From an uncultured Clostridia bacterium (GTDB lineage Bacteria; Bacillota; Clostridia; JAAYHZ01), in the NCBI GenBank assembly GCA_937894465.1, contig CALCRE010000060.1, positions 1-48,823 of the forward strand: 48,823 bases of DNA, written 5' to 3'. Positions 48,734 through 48,823 of this stretch are shown one piece after another. Numbering within the stretch: position 1 is the first letter of the stretch; each line of letters opens with the position of its first letter. The notes beneath the pieces were generated by a model. The model did no database searches. It had not been told where the DNA came from and worked only from the letters and a program-made list of their open reading frames with translations. Position numbers and translations under genes: made by a program.

Positions 48734-48823
48734 CAACATAAACTAGCATCTGGAGTACTGAATTTGTCCCTCGTATTATAAAGTAGTAGTGTTTATAGTC
48801 CCTCTCCAAGGACTGTATGCTAT

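Noticed and set aside
1..48823. CRISPR array, prophage or conjugative element
   Set aside because: No regularly spaced direct repeats, no integrase, transposase, phage structural or conjugation genes were found.

Overview
The window is AT-rich chromosomal DNA (about 40% G+C by eye) with strong AGGAGG-type ribosome sites, sigma-A-like promoters, short hairpin-plus-T-run terminators, many TTG/GTG starts, lipoprotein solute-binding proteins, a LysM-YkuD protein and DUF1284/YmaF/DUF815 family genes. This points to a Gram-positive Firmicute, most likely a clostridium (Lachnospirales/Eubacteriales-like). I see no rRNA, tRNA, CRISPR array, integrase, transposase or phage block. It reads as a patchwork of small operons on both strands.

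Layout. 1-3.5 kb (-): a partial amidohydrolase-fold protein, a large Thr-linker solute-binding lipoprotein and a zinc-ribbon protein. 3.6-3.8 kb: the broken tail of a second copy of the solute-binding protein. 3.9-5.7 kb (+): a beta-propeller. 5.8-9.3 kb: DHA2 efflux pump plus GNAT (-), LysM-YkuD L,D-transpeptidase (+) and an unknown 239-aa gene (-). 9.4-13 kb (+): a heterodimeric ABC exporter with one degenerate ATP site. 13.1-16 kb (-): a three-gene operon of an M24-fold protein without its metal-binding aspartates, YjbQ and an ADP-ribosylglycohydrolase. 16.2-18.2 kb (-): an archaeal-type AspRS behind a structured leader or small RNA, and a VOC protein. 18.3-24.1 kb (-): CE15-like esterase, SGNH hydrolase, RtcB, a duplicated DUF1284 protein and a Gfo/Idh/MocA oxidoreductase. 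24.5-26.4 kb: YmaF-type protein (+) and cardiolipin synthase (-). 26.6-30 kb (+): a large cytoplasmic lyase-like protein and a TIM-barrel protein. 30-36.5 kb (-): GNATs, a small membrane protein, HD phosphohydrolase, YfcE-like phosphoesterase, an accessory SecA, Nudix, RimJ/L-type GNAT and a shikimate-kinase-like protein. 36.6-40.3 kb (+): GH36-like alpha-galactosidase, Nim-type flavoprotein and amidase. 40.3-42 kb (-): an orphan solute-binding lipoprotein. 42.2-44.6 kb (+): a RecB-type nuclease/DinG-type helicase fusion. 44.6-47.9 kb (-): Ldh-family dehydrogenase, then a coupled SPFH (slipin) and DUF815 AAA ATPase pair. About 48 kb: a 0.3 kb stretch packed with hairpins, probably a structured RNA or leader of the SPFH-AAA operon, and a 56-aa small-protein gene.

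Two things run through the window. A 15-base element, GGGGACGGTTCTCAA and close variants, occurs seven times, usually just after a stop codon and in the sense direction of that gene; two copies are long inverted pairs that look like terminators and one supplies the -35 box of the ABC operon promoter. Carbohydrate metabolism genes (alpha-galactosidase, CE15-like esterase, lyase-like protein, oxidoreductase, two solute-binding proteins) suggest a plant or host glycan scavenger. The most promising candidates for something undescribed are the hairpin-rich RNA upstream of the SPFH-AAA pair, the pseudoknot-like RNA upstream of aspS, and the M24-like/YjbQ/ADP-ribosylglycohydrolase operon.
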